From: JAEUSG01 sp964590225
Lineage (GTDB): Bacteria > Fibrobacterota > OXYB2-FULL-49-7 > JAEUSG01
Reading direction: 5' to 3'
NCBI GenBank assembly: GCA_964590225.1
Contig: CAZPWS010000010.1
Span: 1 to 64,000, forward strand
Length of the DNA: 64,000 nucleotides
Of the stretch, positions 8,101 to 18,500 are shown piece by piece. Numbering within the stretch: the stretch's first letter is position 1; every line of letters starts with the position of its first letter. Under the pieces are notes generated by a model. It searched no databases and was not told where the DNA came from. It saw only the letters and a list, made by a program, of their open reading frames with translations. The translations under genes and the position numbers were made by a program.

Positions 8101-9135
8101 TTATTTTACGACGCCATCCTTCATGAATTCTAAAAAGCGCTTGTCGTATCCCGCTTTAATTTTTGTACCGTCAAAAGAACCATCACTCTTTCCGTAAAGA
8201 TGCCTAATAATATCGCAACTATTTTTACAGTCGTATGCCATAGTGCAATCCTCTTTTTTATTACAAAAAAGAATATCGGGCTCCTTAGGATAAACCACAT
8301 CGGCAAAATATTTTGCCATCTCTTTAGCATAAAAGTAATAAACAACACCCCTGCCAAGTTTTGATTCTTTAAGAAGACCTGAATTGCGCATAGCCTCGAT
8401 TGCCCTTGTTCTTCTTTTAGACTCATCATAAAAGTCTCTGTGAAGATTGGGGGCCCAGGAGACGGGGACAAGCTGCTTTAAGCCATTCCAATCTACAGCC
8501 GCAGCGCCGGAAAAATATGGCGCCATTGCAGGCATGAGAAGTGTTTCATACGCATGAAATGTCGTATTGGATTTTAGCGTGTCGCCAATAAATACTATTA
8601 TCCCATCGAGACCAACAGTTTTGGAAAACGCGTTATTAATACCAACTGGCTGACTATAAGGATCGTGTCCCTGCACGAGATACTCCGCATCTTTTCCAAT
8701 AGCAGAGACACTATGTGTAGGGTGCCAGCTTCTTATCTGGCGATCGTCCTGTAAAACAGCCTGTGTAAGCGCACCAACAAGCGATGGGCTGCGATCGACA
8801 TGATAATAGCCGTCATCGATTAAGGTTCTTGCTACTACCTTACCATCAGCATCCTTTTGCACATCAACCTTGTACTGCGCAGGCATATAATTACCGATAA
8901 AATTGCAAGAATGGGTCGGCACAAAAAAAGTTCCATTTTTACCAACAGCATCCATAAAGGCGTTAATTACAGTTTTGCCTATCGGACTCAGCCCTCTATC
9001 CTCTTCTTTTGCACTTATGGGCGACTCTTCAATCATACCAATACTAATCAGGTTTGAATGAACACCAACACACCGTCCCTCAAGACCTAGCGAGGAAAGC
9101 TGGTCTGCAAGCTCTTTTTGTGTTCTCTTTGCCAT
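8101..9135 (-). CDS. AAC(3)-family N-acetyltransferase with extra Cys-rich C-terminus
   Basis: This is a 344-residue member of the antibiotic_NAT/AAC(3) fold, which uses acetyl-CoA to acetylate amino sugars. Supporting blocks are 'VGVHSNLISIG' near residue 25, 'VGKNGTFFVPTHSCNF' (the conserved G-T-hydrophobic-P-T-x-S), 'SWHPTHSVSAIG' (conserved H-P-T-x-S-x-x-A-x-G) and 'HAYETLLMPAMAPY' (catalytic-region H-x-x-E). It is longer than the usual 260-280 residues. The extension carries four closely spaced cysteines near residues 293-310 (C-x5-C-x5-C-x3-C). Family members occur in surface-glycan loci as well as resistance loci. The neighbouring nagB supports an endogenous amino-sugar substrate here. 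AGGAG precedes the ATG by 6 bases. Confidence 0.82.
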   Translation of the reverse strand: MAKRTQKELADQLSSLGLEGRCVGVHSNLISIGMIEESPISAKEEDRGLSPIGKTVINAFMDAVGKNGTFFVPTHSCNFIGNYMPAQYKVDVQKDADGKVVARTLIDDGYYHVDRSPSLVGALTQAVLQDDRQIRSWHPTHSVSAIGKDAEYLVQGHDPYSQPVGINNAFSKTVGLDGIIVFIGDTLKSNTTFHAYETLLMPAMAPYFSGAAAVDWNGLKQLVPVSWAPNLHRDFYDESKRRTRAIEAMRNSGLLKESKLGRGVVYYFYAKEMAKYFADVVYPKEPDILFCNKKEDCTMAYDCKNSCDIIRHLYGKSDGSFDGTKIKAGYDKRFLEFMKDGVVK

Positions 9136-9171
9136 TGTTTCTCCTAATATTTCCTCTGTGAATTGCGGCCT

Positions 9172-9984
9172 TTATTTAAGTAAAGTATTGGGATCTATAT
9201 TTTCTTTTTCGATGTCCTTGAAGTAATTTACAGTTTTAACTTTACATTCGTGGGTGGCAAGCTCATCGCAGACAATTACTCCCTTTGGATGGAGCTGCAA
9301 CGCTGAAACCGTCCACATATGGTTAACTCCCTCTTCAACAACCTTCTGGAAAGCAAGTGCTTTGTTCAATCCATTAATAATTATAAGCACCTCTTCAGAA
9401 TCGAGAACTGTCCCCACTCCAACAGTTAGCGCAAGCTTAGGCACCTGATTGATATCGTTATTGAAAAAACGGCTATTTGCTACAATGGTGTCGTAGGTCA
9501 ATGTTTTTATTCTCGTTCTGGAAGTAAGGGAGCTTCCCGGTTCGTTGAAAGCAATATGGCCATCAGGTCCGATTCCCCCACAGAAAAGATTTATCTTTCC
9601 ATACGACTTGATTTTTGTTTCATATCTATCGCACTCAGCTTTTAAATCGGGAGCATTTCCATTCAATATGTTAACATTATCCTTGGGGATGTCGATATGG
9701 CTGAAAAAGTTATTCCACATGAACGAATGATAGCTCTCTGGATGCTCTTTAGGGATATTAACATACTCATCCATATTGAATGTAACGACATTTTTAAAAG
9801 ATACCTTCCCAGCTTTGTTAAGTTTAATAAGCTGTTTGTACATTCCAAGCGGAGAAGAACCCGTCGGCAGTCCAAGGACAAACGGTTTTTCTGCCGTAGG
9901 CTTGGCATCATTAATTTTTTTTGCCACAAAATTACCTGCCCATTCCGATACCTGTTCATACTGCTTCTGGATGATGATACGCAT
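9172..9984 (-). CDS. nagB: Glucosamine-6-phosphate deaminase
   Basis: NagB converts glucosamine 6-phosphate to fructose 6-phosphate and ammonia, linking amino-sugar breakdown to glycolysis. At 270 residues the length is standard. Diagnostic blocks are 'LGLPTGSSPLGMYKQL' (phosphate loop), 'VTFNMDEYVNI' (catalytic Asp), 'NLFCGGIGPDGHIAFNEPGSSL' (catalytic His and Glu region) and 'ALTVGVGTVLDSEEVLIIING'. A GAGGAG sequence lies just upstream of the ATG. It follows lpxC-fabZ after 111 bases, the largest gap in this minus-strand run, with a possible promoter inside it. The aac(3)-like gene follows at 36 bases. Confidence 0.96.
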   Translation of the reverse strand: MRIIIQKQYEQVSEWAGNFVAKKINDAKPTAEKPFVLGLPTGSSPLGMYKQLIKLNKAGKVSFKNVVTFNMDEYVNIPKEHPESYHSFMWNNFFSHIDIPKDNVNILNGNAPDLKAECDRYETKIKSYGKINLFCGGIGPDGHIAFNEPGSSLTSRTRIKTLTYDTIVANSRFFNNDINQVPKLALTVGVGTVLDSEEVLIIINGLNKALAFQKVVEEGVNHMWTVSALQLHPKGVIVCDELATHECKVKTVNYFKDIEKENIDPNTLLK

Positions 9985-10040
9985 TACGACCCTCTCCTCT
10001 TTGATTATTAATTGTTGAACACTGCTAAAACAAGTGGTAT

Positions 10041-10070
10041 AAAATACACATTATTGCCATTTTTGAGCAA
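10041..10070 (-). promoter_or_regulatory. Possible promoter for nagB
   Basis: Reading the minus strand, TTGCTC (10070-10065) and TATTTT (10046-10041) are separated by 18 bases, within the 111-base gap between lpxC-fabZ and nagB. The hexamers match the sigma-70 consensus only partly (4/6 each). No hairpin terminator is visible in the rest of the gap, so readthrough from the lpx genes remains possible. Confidence 0.35.
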
Positions 10071-10095
10071 GAATACCTGAAGTCAAAGCTGCAAA

Positions 10096-11457
10096 TTATT
10101 TATCCATCACAGAAATCATAAATTCAGCTTCACAACTCACTTGACCTGATACCATACACCTTCCTATCATCTTGGCTACTTTACTTTTAAATCTCTGAAG
10201 TTCTACCTCAATAATAAGAACATCTCCAGGCCTAACAGGATTGCGAAAACGGCAATTATCAACTCCAAGGAAAACTGTAACCTTATTAGAGAGGTCGCCA
10301 AGCGATTCCGCCATAAGAATTCCACCGACTTGAGCCATCGCTTCAACCTGCAACACACCAGGCATAATAGGAAAGTTGGGAAAGTGTCCCTGAAAAAAAG
10401 GTTCATTCGCGGTAACATTTTTTTTAGCAAGAATTCGCTTGTCTTTTTCAAGTTCAAGTACTCTGTCAACTAGTAAGAAGGGGTAACGGTGAGGTAGTAT
10501 TGTTTTAATTTTGTCTATATCGTAAACGAAGGAGTTTCTACTTGCTTTAGGCCTTAAATTAAGCTTTCGTATCTTTTTTGCCATTTCAATATTAGCAGCA
10601 TGACCACTTCGCGCAGCAAGCAAGTGGGCCTTTAGCGGCGCGCCAATGAGATATATGTCGCCAAGTAAATCAAGCGCCTTATGGCGACACAGTTCATTTG
10701 GGTATTTTAGCGGTGTATTATTAAGGAAACCATTCTCTCCGGCGTAAACATCTCCTTTTATGTTAAAAAGCTCTTTAAGTTTTGCCCCTATTTCGTCGGA
10801 ATATGGAACATCCTGTACAACCATAGCGCTATCCAGGGAAGCACCTTTAATCAATCCACTGTTATGCAGGCCAAGAACTTCCGATAAAAAACAGAATGTC
10901 CGTGCGGAAGCATACTCCACCTCAAATTCATCAAGATTAAAAAGTGTTGTATGCTGCGCACCGAGTGCGGGATGGTTGTAGTCTATCATAAATGTCAAGT
11001 GAAAACTATCGGAAGGAAAAATTGAAAGAGCTTTCTGCTTATCTTCGTACAATATCGGTTGCTCAATATGGATATAGCGCCTCTCCTCTTGTTGTTCAAG
11101 GAGTCCCACCTTTTTAATCGCTTTGACAAACTCACCAGAACTACCATCACAAAGTGGCAGTTCTTCACCATCAATTTCGACAAGTGCATTATCGATTCTC
11201 ATACCGTGGAACGCTGCCATAATGTGTTCAACCGTGTTTATCCTAACTTCACCTATCCCAAGCGTTGTTCCTCTTGCAATGGAAACAACAAAGTCGATAT
11301 CGGCCTCAATTTGGGGCTGGCTTGGCAAGTCCACTCGCTTAAACACTATGCCGGAATTTTCAGGAAGAGGCTTTATGGTTGCAGTTGTATATTTTCCCGT
11401 GTGTAACCCAACACCAGATACCGATACAGAACCATTTATCGTATGCTGCATTTCCAT
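10096..11457 (-). CDS. lpxC-fabZ: Bifunctional LpxC deacetylase / FabZ dehydratase
   Basis: This fused enzyme has 453 residues. Residues about 1-290 are LpxC, the zinc deacetylase that commits UDP-3-O-acyl-GlcNAc to lipid A; 'GVGLHTGK', 'NTVEHIMAAFHG' and 'CRHKALDLLGD' carry the zinc and catalytic residues. Residues about 305-453 are FabZ, the 3-hydroxyacyl-ACP dehydratase, with 'ILPHRYPFLLVDRV', the catalytic His in 'GHFPNFPIMPG' and the Glu in 'VLQVEAMAQVGG'. This fusion is well known in Bacteroidetes, Chlorobi and relatives. It follows lpxD with the stop and start almost touching (TAATATG), so translation is coupled. The usual neighbour lpxA is absent; nagB follows instead. Confidence 0.96.
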   Translation of the reverse strand: MEMQHTINGSVSVSGVGLHTGKYTTATIKPLPENSGIVFKRVDLPSQPQIEADIDFVVSIARGTTLGIGEVRINTVEHIMAAFHGMRIDNALVEIDGEELPLCDGSSGEFVKAIKKVGLLEQQEERRYIHIEQPILYEDKQKALSIFPSDSFHLTFMIDYNHPALGAQHTTLFNLDEFEVEYASARTFCFLSEVLGLHNSGLIKGASLDSAMVVQDVPYSDEIGAKLKELFNIKGDVYAGENGFLNNTPLKYPNELCRHKALDLLGDIYLIGAPLKAHLLAARSGHAANIEMAKKIRKLNLRPKASRNSFVYDIDKIKTILPHRYPFLLVDRVLELEKDKRILAKKNVTANEPFFQGHFPNFPIMPGVLQVEAMAQVGGILMAESLGDLSNKVTVFLGVDNCRFRNPVRPGDVLIIEVELQRFKSKVAKMIGRCMVSGQVSCEAEFMISVMDK

Positions 11458-11458
11458 A

Positions 11459-12502
11459 TTAACTTCCCTTTATGCTCTTAGTCTCTAATGCTATTTTTTC
11501 GAGTGCGGCAACCCTTTTAAGAAGTTCAGGTACCTTTAAAAGAGAAGCCTCAAGCCGGCGCTGCTCCATAAAATCACGGGCAGGATAACCAGTTATATTA
11601 CTTTTTGGCGGGAATGATTTAGCCACCCCTGCCTTTGCGCCAACAAACGAGTCATCTCCTATATCAATATGTCCTACAAAGCCAGCCTGACCGCCTATTT
11701 TAACTCTTTTACCTATCCGCAAACTGCCAGACAATCCAGACTGTGCCGCTATTGCAGAGTCATCACCTATGGTTACATTATGGGCGATCTGAACCATATT
11801 GTCAATTTTTACACCTTTAGAAATCACCGTATCGCCAACTGCTCCCCTATCAATAGTTGAACATGCTCCTATGTCAACATTATCTTCAATAACAACCTTG
11901 CCAAGCTGATGTATGCGAACAAACTGCTGGCCATCAAGGGCATAACCAAATCCGTACGCGCCAATCACGACATTTGACCAGATTACACAATTTGCACCTA
12001 TAACTGTGTTATAATGGATAACTGCGTTTGGATGGATTTCTGTTCCCTCACCGATTGAACAGTTCTCTTCTATTACCACGCCTGAGTGAATTATGCATCC
12101 CTTTGCTATTGTAGTATTAGGCCCAATAAACGAATTAGCACCAATATGAACATCCGATGAAACAGTTGCTGTTGGATCTACTACTGCTGATAAGTGGATA
12201 AATCCTTGCAACAAGCTTTTTCGCTCCGGTGCAAACAACTCACAAACAATTGCCCACGCAAGGTACGGGTTTGGAACAACAAGCTGAATAGCAGCTGAAC
12301 CTTCAATTTGTTTAGCTGTAATTATTGCCAAGGCAGCAGACTCTTTCGCAATGGCTGAATACTTTGGATTTGAAAGGAAGGAAATCTGATTGTTCTTTGC
12401 GGAATCGAGAGGAGCAGCACAATCGACTTCGTACAAAGTTGATTCCGCCGGGATAGGAGCCGCCCCGATTTTTTTGGCAATTAGCCCAAGGTTTATTCCC
12501 AT
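11459..12502 (-). CDS. lpxD: UDP-3-O-acylglucosamine N-acyltransferase
   Basis: LpxD adds the second hydroxyacyl chain from acyl-ACP to UDP-3-O-acyl-glucosamine in lipid A synthesis. The 347 residues show an N-terminal uridine-binding domain ('ISFLSNPKYSAIA', 'VPNPYLAWA'), then the left-handed beta-helix with hexapeptide turns ('VHIGANSFIGPNTTIAKGC'), the 'VVIGAYGFGYALDG' insertion and 'VQIAHNVTIGDDSAIAAQSGLSGS', which holds the catalytic His. A C-terminal helix ('LLKVPELLKRVAALEKIA') follows. It lies 8 bases after ompH and directly before lpxC-fabZ. Confidence 0.96.
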   Translation of the reverse strand: MGINLGLIAKKIGAAPIPAESTLYEVDCAAPLDSAKNNQISFLSNPKYSAIAKESAALAIITAKQIEGSAAIQLVVPNPYLAWAIVCELFAPERKSLLQGFIHLSAVVDPTATVSSDVHIGANSFIGPNTTIAKGCIIHSGVVIEENCSIGEGTEIHPNAVIHYNTVIGANCVIWSNVVIGAYGFGYALDGQQFVRIHQLGKVVIEDNVDIGACSTIDRGAVGDTVISKGVKIDNMVQIAHNVTIGDDSAIAAQSGLSGSLRIGKRVKIGGQAGFVGHIDIGDDSFVGAKAGVAKSFPPKSNITGYPARDFMEQRRLEASLLKVPELLKRVAALEKIALETKSIKGS

Positions 12503-12510
12503 AAAAGAGC

Positions 12511-13038
12511 TTACTTTAAAGAACTTCCCTTGTTTAGTTCCTTGATTATTCTATCCGAAAGGTCGTATGCCTCTTTTGCATAAACTAGACCACCACTTGT
12601 AGCATCGAAGATAAAATCGAATTGCTCATTTTTGCCGATCTCTTCAAGCAATAGATTAATTTTTTTCAATATGGGTTTTGTAAACTCAGCATTTTTCTTG
12701 TATGCCTCGCCGCCTTGACCGAATATTTTTCCTACAAACTGCTGATATTCAGACTGCAAAGTGGCTATTTGTTCTCTTAGCTCTTTTTTCTTGGCATCAC
12801 TCATAAGAAGACTCTGTTTCTCAAGCTGCTCCATCAACTCTTTGAGTTTTTTCTGCTTGGACTCAGCTTCCTGTTCCCACTTTGCCACTTCTTTGTCGTA
12901 TTTAGCCTGTGCGTCCTTTGTTTCTTTAACTTCAGAGAATATGAAATCAGATCGTATAAAACCAATCTTCATATCTTTTGAGGTGGCAACAACCGGCAAA
13001 AGCACCGCGATTAATACTGCGCTGATAAATCGAATCAC
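12511..13038 (-). CDS. OmpH/Skp periplasmic chaperone
   Basis: This is a 175-residue OmpH/Skp family protein. It has a signal peptide (about 1-20, 'MIRFISAVLIAVLLPVVATS'), a short strand 'MKIGFIRSDFIFSEV', long charged coiled-coil arms (about 40-115, rich in Lys, Glu and Gln) and a closing strand 'FDFIFDATSGGLVYAKEAYDLS'. Skp holds unfolded outer-membrane proteins in the periplasm before BamA inserts them. The start is GTG with GAGGA 8 bases upstream. The position between bamA and lpxD is the classic order in Gram-negative bacteria. Confidence 0.92.
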   Translation of the reverse strand: MIRFISAVLIAVLLPVVATSKDMKIGFIRSDFIFSEVKETKDAQAKYDKEVAKWEQEAESKQKKLKELMEQLEKQSLLMSDAKKKELREQIATLQSEYQQFVGKIFGQGGEAYKKNAEFTKPILKKINLLLEEIGKNEQFDFIFDATSGGLVYAKEAYDLSDRIIKELNKGSSLK

Positions 13039-13071
13039 TTTTTATTCCTCCTTAAATAAGATTTTCTGTCA

Positions 13072-15513
13072 TTATCTACCTATGCGAAAATGGAACTCAA
13101 AATAGGGCGGCTTCTTCCCACTGCTCTTTTCGTAAGAAGTTGGATTGCCATTATCAGTGGGAGAAGATGGCACAGGGTAATCATCAAGTCCCCATGCAAC
13201 ATCCAGTCCGAGAAGTCCTAACATTGGTACCATTAATTTAACGCCGGCGCCAACACCTGTTTTTAGCTCCTGCAAATCTACCTTATTTAGACTCGCCCAT
13301 GTATTACCAAAATCTGCAAAGATACCTGCATATAATCTGCGATCGATAATTGGATATCGAATTTCAGTTGTTGAAACTATCAAGTTATAACCGGCATGGG
13401 GATTAGTTGGGATAAGATCACCAAATGCGCGGTCAGGATAACCCCTTATTATCCCCTCATAATTCACACCACCTGCGAGATAATGGTCATAGCGTCCAAC
13501 AACAGAGCCCCTTAAGTGAGAAAACATAAATCCCTGCAAAAGAATAAACTTTGCAGGAAGCGGCAAATATGTTTGTGTTACAAACCTATGCTTAACAAAT
13601 TTATAGTTGCCACCAAGAAGGTAGCCGGAGACAGACGGGTTATATTCCACGGTTGAACCGCGAGTCGGAAAATCTGGCAGGTCGGTGGAGTTTCTCGAAA
13701 GACGCAGCGAAATTGAACTCTCGTAACCATTGTTCCTTATTCGGATGCCCTCAATTACCTGATCTGTGCTGTTGTTTGATTCGGAGCCATAAATATACTC
13801 CCGATAGCTTAAATTATAGGTTCCGTATGTGTTGAAGTAAATATCTGGCCAGCGCAATCGACGACCAGTACGAAGTTCGACACCTTTCCTTCTTTCAGTA
13901 ATATTGGTGGTTGTTGAATAATATTGGCTATTACTATAATCTTTCCACCAGTAATATCCCCTAAAACCCAATAGCGTCGGGGTGTCCATAAACCAAGGTT
14001 CAGTAACGCCAAGATCTATTGTTCTTGAATATTTCCCCCATTCCGCCTTGAGATCAACCGATTGCCCTGCCCCCTCAACAAACGGACGCGACAATGCGAA
14101 GTTAGGCATCGATAAACCGGCCGTGAAAACAAAACCGTCCCTTTCAGAATAACCAGCGCCTGCAGAAACCTGTCCGGTTCCACTTTCTTTCTCCTTTACA
14201 TTAAAAACTATATCCACATTTCTGTCAAAATTTTGCTGAATATCAGGCGTTGCCTCGTCGAAATAGTTGGTCTGGATTATATTCCGTTGAGAAATAAAGA
14301 GCTGTGACTGCCTGTATATTTCACCGGGACGAAGAAGCACTTCACGGCGGAGAACTTTGTCCCATGTTTTTGTATTACCGGTAATTACCACTCTATTAAC
14401 ATAGGCTGGCAATCCCTCTTTTATTCGAAAAGTTACATCAATAGTATCGTTTCGATATTTCTTTTCCTCGACCATCTGAATATAAAGGTAACCCTCTTCC
14501 CTATACATGGATTCTACATTATATTTGGCCATGTCATAAAGCTGTTTATTGAAAACAATTCCTGGCTTCATGCCAAACGAGGTTGTCAATACTGTGTCAG
14601 AAAAGAGTTCGTTACCCGAAAAAAAAGCTTTGCCGAAGTAATATTTCAGACTCTCTGTAAGATATATATCGATGTTGAGCTTTCTGTTATCGTCTGTATA
14701 AGACACATCATGTTTATCGATTCTCGCATCAAGAAACCCTTCAGATTGGTAGAAAGCCTCAATAAGCTCAAGATCTTTTCTGAATTTATATTCGTCAAAA
14801 TCGCCACTCCTCCACCAACGATCCTCCTTTGTATCTTGCATGAGTGATTTTAGTTTCTTTTCTGTAAAAGCATTTACACCATGAAAAGAGATTTTCCCAA
14901 TTACAACTTTTTTGCCTTCTTTTATTTCAAATTCAAGAACAGTGCGGCCATCCTCCTTCGATGAATAAGTATTCACTGTGACATCAGCAAGCAGATACCC
15001 CTTTTCCCTATAGTGTGACAACAATGTATTTTTTGCTCCATTAATTGCTGCCGGAGTTAGCCACGAACCGGGATTGAGACTAATTTTGCCCTGAAGCTCC
15101 TTGTTGTCGATTTTACTATTACCCGAAAACTCTATTTTATGAATGATTGGATTTTCTGTTACCCGTATGGTAAGATCCAGCGAGTCGTTTATTACATCTG
15201 AAGCCTCAACTAAGATATCTGAGAATAATCCAAGGGCGTATAGCGAACGGATGGTCTCATGTACATCCTTGGCAATAAACCGTCCCCCCTGTTTAACCGC
15301 CGCGTTATTCAAGATGAGTCCGGGATTAGCATTAACCGTGTTAGCAACTCTAACATTCCTGATATACACAGTATTGACATTTGCGGCAGCAGAGGAAGAT
15401 GCATCGGACTCTTCTGCGTGCAAGACACCAAGTATAGCCATGAATAGAAACAAAATAAAGGTAAAAAAGCGTGTCACAATACTTGGTTTATCCTTTCTAT
15501 TTCTCAAATACAT
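13072..15513 (-). CDS. bamA: Outer membrane protein assembly factor BamA
   Basis: BamA is the Omp85 channel that folds beta-barrel proteins into the outer membrane. This protein has 813 residues: a signal peptide (about 14-33), then POTRA domains ('IHKIEFSGNSKIDNKELQGKI', 'VVIGKISFHGVNAFTEKKLK', 'KYYFGKAFFSGNELFSDTVL', 'AYVNRVVITGNTKTWDKVLRREVLLRPGE'), then the barrel from about residue 440. Late barrel blocks include 'GGVNYEGIIRGYPDRAFGD' (VRGF-like motif region) and the closing 'PYFEFHFRIGR' with a C-terminal aromatic strand. The ATG lies inside the end of tamB (17-base overlap), so tamB and bamA are probably translationally coupled. Confidence 0.95.
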   Translation of the reverse strand: MYLRNRKDKPSIVTRFFTFILFLFMAILGVLHAEESDASSSAAANVNTVYIRNVRVANTVNANPGLILNNAAVKQGGRFIAKDVHETIRSLYALGLFSDILVEASDVINDSLDLTIRVTENPIIHKIEFSGNSKIDNKELQGKISLNPGSWLTPAAINGAKNTLLSHYREKGYLLADVTVNTYSSKEDGRTVLEFEIKEGKKVVIGKISFHGVNAFTEKKLKSLMQDTKEDRWWRSGDFDEYKFRKDLELIEAFYQSEGFLDARIDKHDVSYTDDNRKLNIDIYLTESLKYYFGKAFFSGNELFSDTVLTTSFGMKPGIVFNKQLYDMAKYNVESMYREEGYLYIQMVEEKKYRNDTIDVTFRIKEGLPAYVNRVVITGNTKTWDKVLRREVLLRPGEIYRQSQLFISQRNIIQTNYFDEATPDIQQNFDRNVDIVFNVKEKESGTGQVSAGAGYSERDGFVFTAGLSMPNFALSRPFVEGAGQSVDLKAEWGKYSRTIDLGVTEPWFMDTPTLLGFRGYYWWKDYSNSQYYSTTTNITERRKGVELRTGRRLRWPDIYFNTYGTYNLSYREYIYGSESNNSTDQVIEGIRIRNNGYESSISLRLSRNSTDLPDFPTRGSTVEYNPSVSGYLLGGNYKFVKHRFVTQTYLPLPAKFILLQGFMFSHLRGSVVGRYDHYLAGGVNYEGIIRGYPDRAFGDLIPTNPHAGYNLIVSTTEIRYPIIDRRLYAGIFADFGNTWASLNKVDLQELKTGVGAGVKLMVPMLGLLGLDVAWGLDDYPVPSSPTDNGNPTSYEKSSGKKPPYFEFHFRIGR

Positions 15514-18500
15514 CCTGTATTTTTCTTAACGGAAGGCGAAGTCGGATACTGGATCGGACAAGTGACGGGTCGCTGACTCCCAAAGGCGCGCCGGATAACC
15601 CGCCTATATCGTAATCCATATTAAAGTGGAGGTATCGCCATGGAGTTAACTCAAACCCGAGCCGATGACGGAGGCCTTCAACCGCAAACCCATCAGGAGA
15701 ATCAGCAAGATCAAGCTGGCTTGAATAGTTTAGAAAAAGCGAACCATCAAAAAAATATTTTCCTGTTATAAATTCAGTTTTTCCCAGTAAATCTCTCCTT
15801 AACTGTTGCCAATTCCAAAGTGTCATATCGCTATAATCTAATAAATTGTTCGACTCAATTTCGATTCGAAATACATCTGGTGTAACATTCGCACCAAAAA
15901 TAGGATTAAGTCTTTCGCGCCCAAACCCGAGAACAGCCCTTTCAACATAATTTGAAAAGAGCCTCTGCATAACTACCTTTTCAAACATTGCCATACCTTC
16001 ACTCGCGGCTAGACGGGTAATATTACCCTGTACGCCTGATGAGGAGTTTCCAATAAGCTGCTTATAGGAATCAGCCGTAGTCGCAGCCTGATTAACAAAA
16101 GGGTCGGTAGATGATGGAACAAGCTTTATTTCGTTTAAGCGTCCCCTTGGAAGATCAACACCGGTATTTGGATCTTTTACAAAAAGCCGAATTGTTATTT
16201 CAGTTGGAACATCCAATTTATTTTCCGGCCGTATCAGCGCCATGGCACTGCCCGAAATTATTGGGCGTAAATCAAATGAACCGTCGAATTCAAGCTCAAC
16301 TTCAATATCGTTTTTAAAGTCATTTCCTGCATAATGCACATACCCCTTGTAAGAAGCAAGACGCCCCTTAAGTCGCATAGACTTATCCCTTGGCGAGCCA
16401 TAAACATGTATATACGATTGCCTATCAAGTTCAAGCTCTGTAAGTGGATACTGGAAAAATTTTGATAGTGTTTTCTCTACTCCTACAATTGATTGATTAG
16501 CAAACACCTTGTCAAGCCAAGGAGTAACAGCGTTTTGAAAATAATAATACTTCAGATTTTGGCCTGGTTTAATTAATAGATCAAGATTGAAATTAGCGTT
16601 ACTACTTACATCTGATTTTTTGACGAACGGAAATGTAAATCTTCCGTTGCGAATACGGATGTCGCCCTTTATTAAGGGTTTTGCAAGTGGACCAGCTATA
16701 ACGAGTCCTCCCTGCGTTCCGTTTCTACCGCTAATATCGAATTCTGCAACCTCACCATCATGCATGAAAAATGGGGCATTTGCTGTTAGCGGCCCATCCG
16801 GCGTCTCAACTCTTATTACCCCAATATCAAGATTCAGCTTATCCAAATAAAGTGGCACTTCCTCATCTTTAGCCCTATTTCCTGTAATCTTAATTTTCTT
16901 TCCCTTTACAACTCCCTCCGCGTCTAAAAGCATCTGTCCGTTGTCGAAAGAAGCAACCATCTTGAAATTATTTATTCTTCCAAAAACCAGAGATGGATAA
17001 ATAGTGGCCGTTGGATCTTTTGAAAAATCAATATAACCTCCGGCTACAGTTATTCCCTTTGCAGAATTCACGAAATTAATCCGAATTGCGCCCTGGCATG
17101 AATTCTTGGATTCTTTTTTTAGAAACGGCATTAGCGGGGCAAATTCCTTCATGATATTACCCCTCGCTGCCACAACAATATTCAACGAATCCTTTCGAAC
17201 TGTCGGATCGCCGGATGTTAAAGGAAGAGGAAAAAAACCTTCAACAGTACCGCTAATTTCAGGCATTGCAAAAGACAGCGTATTAATGGTGCCTATTCCA
17301 TTGGCTTCTGAAATATCTGCCGTAAAAGTGTTTACTTTTATGTCGCCAACAACAAGCCGTTCAGCAACAATTTTTATTAATGTTTTCCCCGAATATGAGG
17401 CATCAAGTTTAACCGATAAAAGCCCATTTACGGAGGAATCTGGCCAGAAATTGGTGAGATTAAGCCGCGCTGTTTCAATTTTGCCTGATATACGCCCATC
17501 TGCTAAACGGAGACTGTCAGACCAAAGTATCTTTTGCTTTGGTGTTTGTAAACTAATGGTATTTATCAGAAAAGAAGATGCGGTACCAGCTCCCTTTATT
17601 TTTGCAGATATGTCACTTGCCTTTCCTATATATCCATCAGATATATCAATGTTAACTTCTGTATTTAAGTCGTCCGGTCTGCCCGAAAAAGCAAGAATAC
17701 CATTAATGGTTCCACCAACCGCCAAACCATCACCATCTTCCACAAACGGTTGAATAACATCTTTTTGTTGGAATTCAAATCCTGCAAGCTCAATTTTTCC
17801 TGCATAACTTCGGCCAAAACCAAGTGACACATCACCCTTAAGCCATTTTCCAAAGCGGATTTTCTTGAAACCCATACCTTTTTTGTCGCCAGATACCGCC
17901 GCAGTAAATTCACCTCTACGCCCAAAAAGGGAAAGTGAATCTGAGTATATACGCATTGAAAATATTCCGTTTTTGTCCTCAGAATCAAAATTACCCGTAA
18001 GATACAGGGGGCCACTAATTGATTTTCCCGAAATTCTCTGATTTGAGATACATTTAACATATCCTTTGTCGATATTCAACTGGGCATCACCCGAGAAACG
18101 AATCTCAGGCGATAAGGACGACATAAATCCTAATAGTGGAGCGTTTTGCAATGATAAATAGAGCCTGCCAGAAGGCTTTGCATTTTTAATATCAATCCGT
18201 CCTGTCATAGCAAAGAAAGCTGAATCGTTTCCCAATGAAACATTCCATCCGTTGGTTCCCTTTTCAAAAGTGGAGGTAAAACTGCCTAATTGCCTGAATT
18301 TATCAAAAGAGATAACACTCTTTATCGTTGGCTGTTTGTTTACCTTTCCCGAATAGACCACTAATGACGCTAGATTGACCACACCAATCTCATCGGAAAC
18401 ATTAAGCTTTGAACCACGGAGCCGTAGATCATAACTGATATCATCAAATTTCCACTTATGTGGATTGCGGGTTGGCAAGGCAATATGGCCAGATAATTTC

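Noticed and set aside
8101..9135. Aminoglycoside resistance gene
   Set aside because: The AAC(3) fold is shared by amino-sugar acetyltransferases of surface glycans; the chromosomal setting beside nagB and lipid A genes, with no mobile element, does not support a resistance call.
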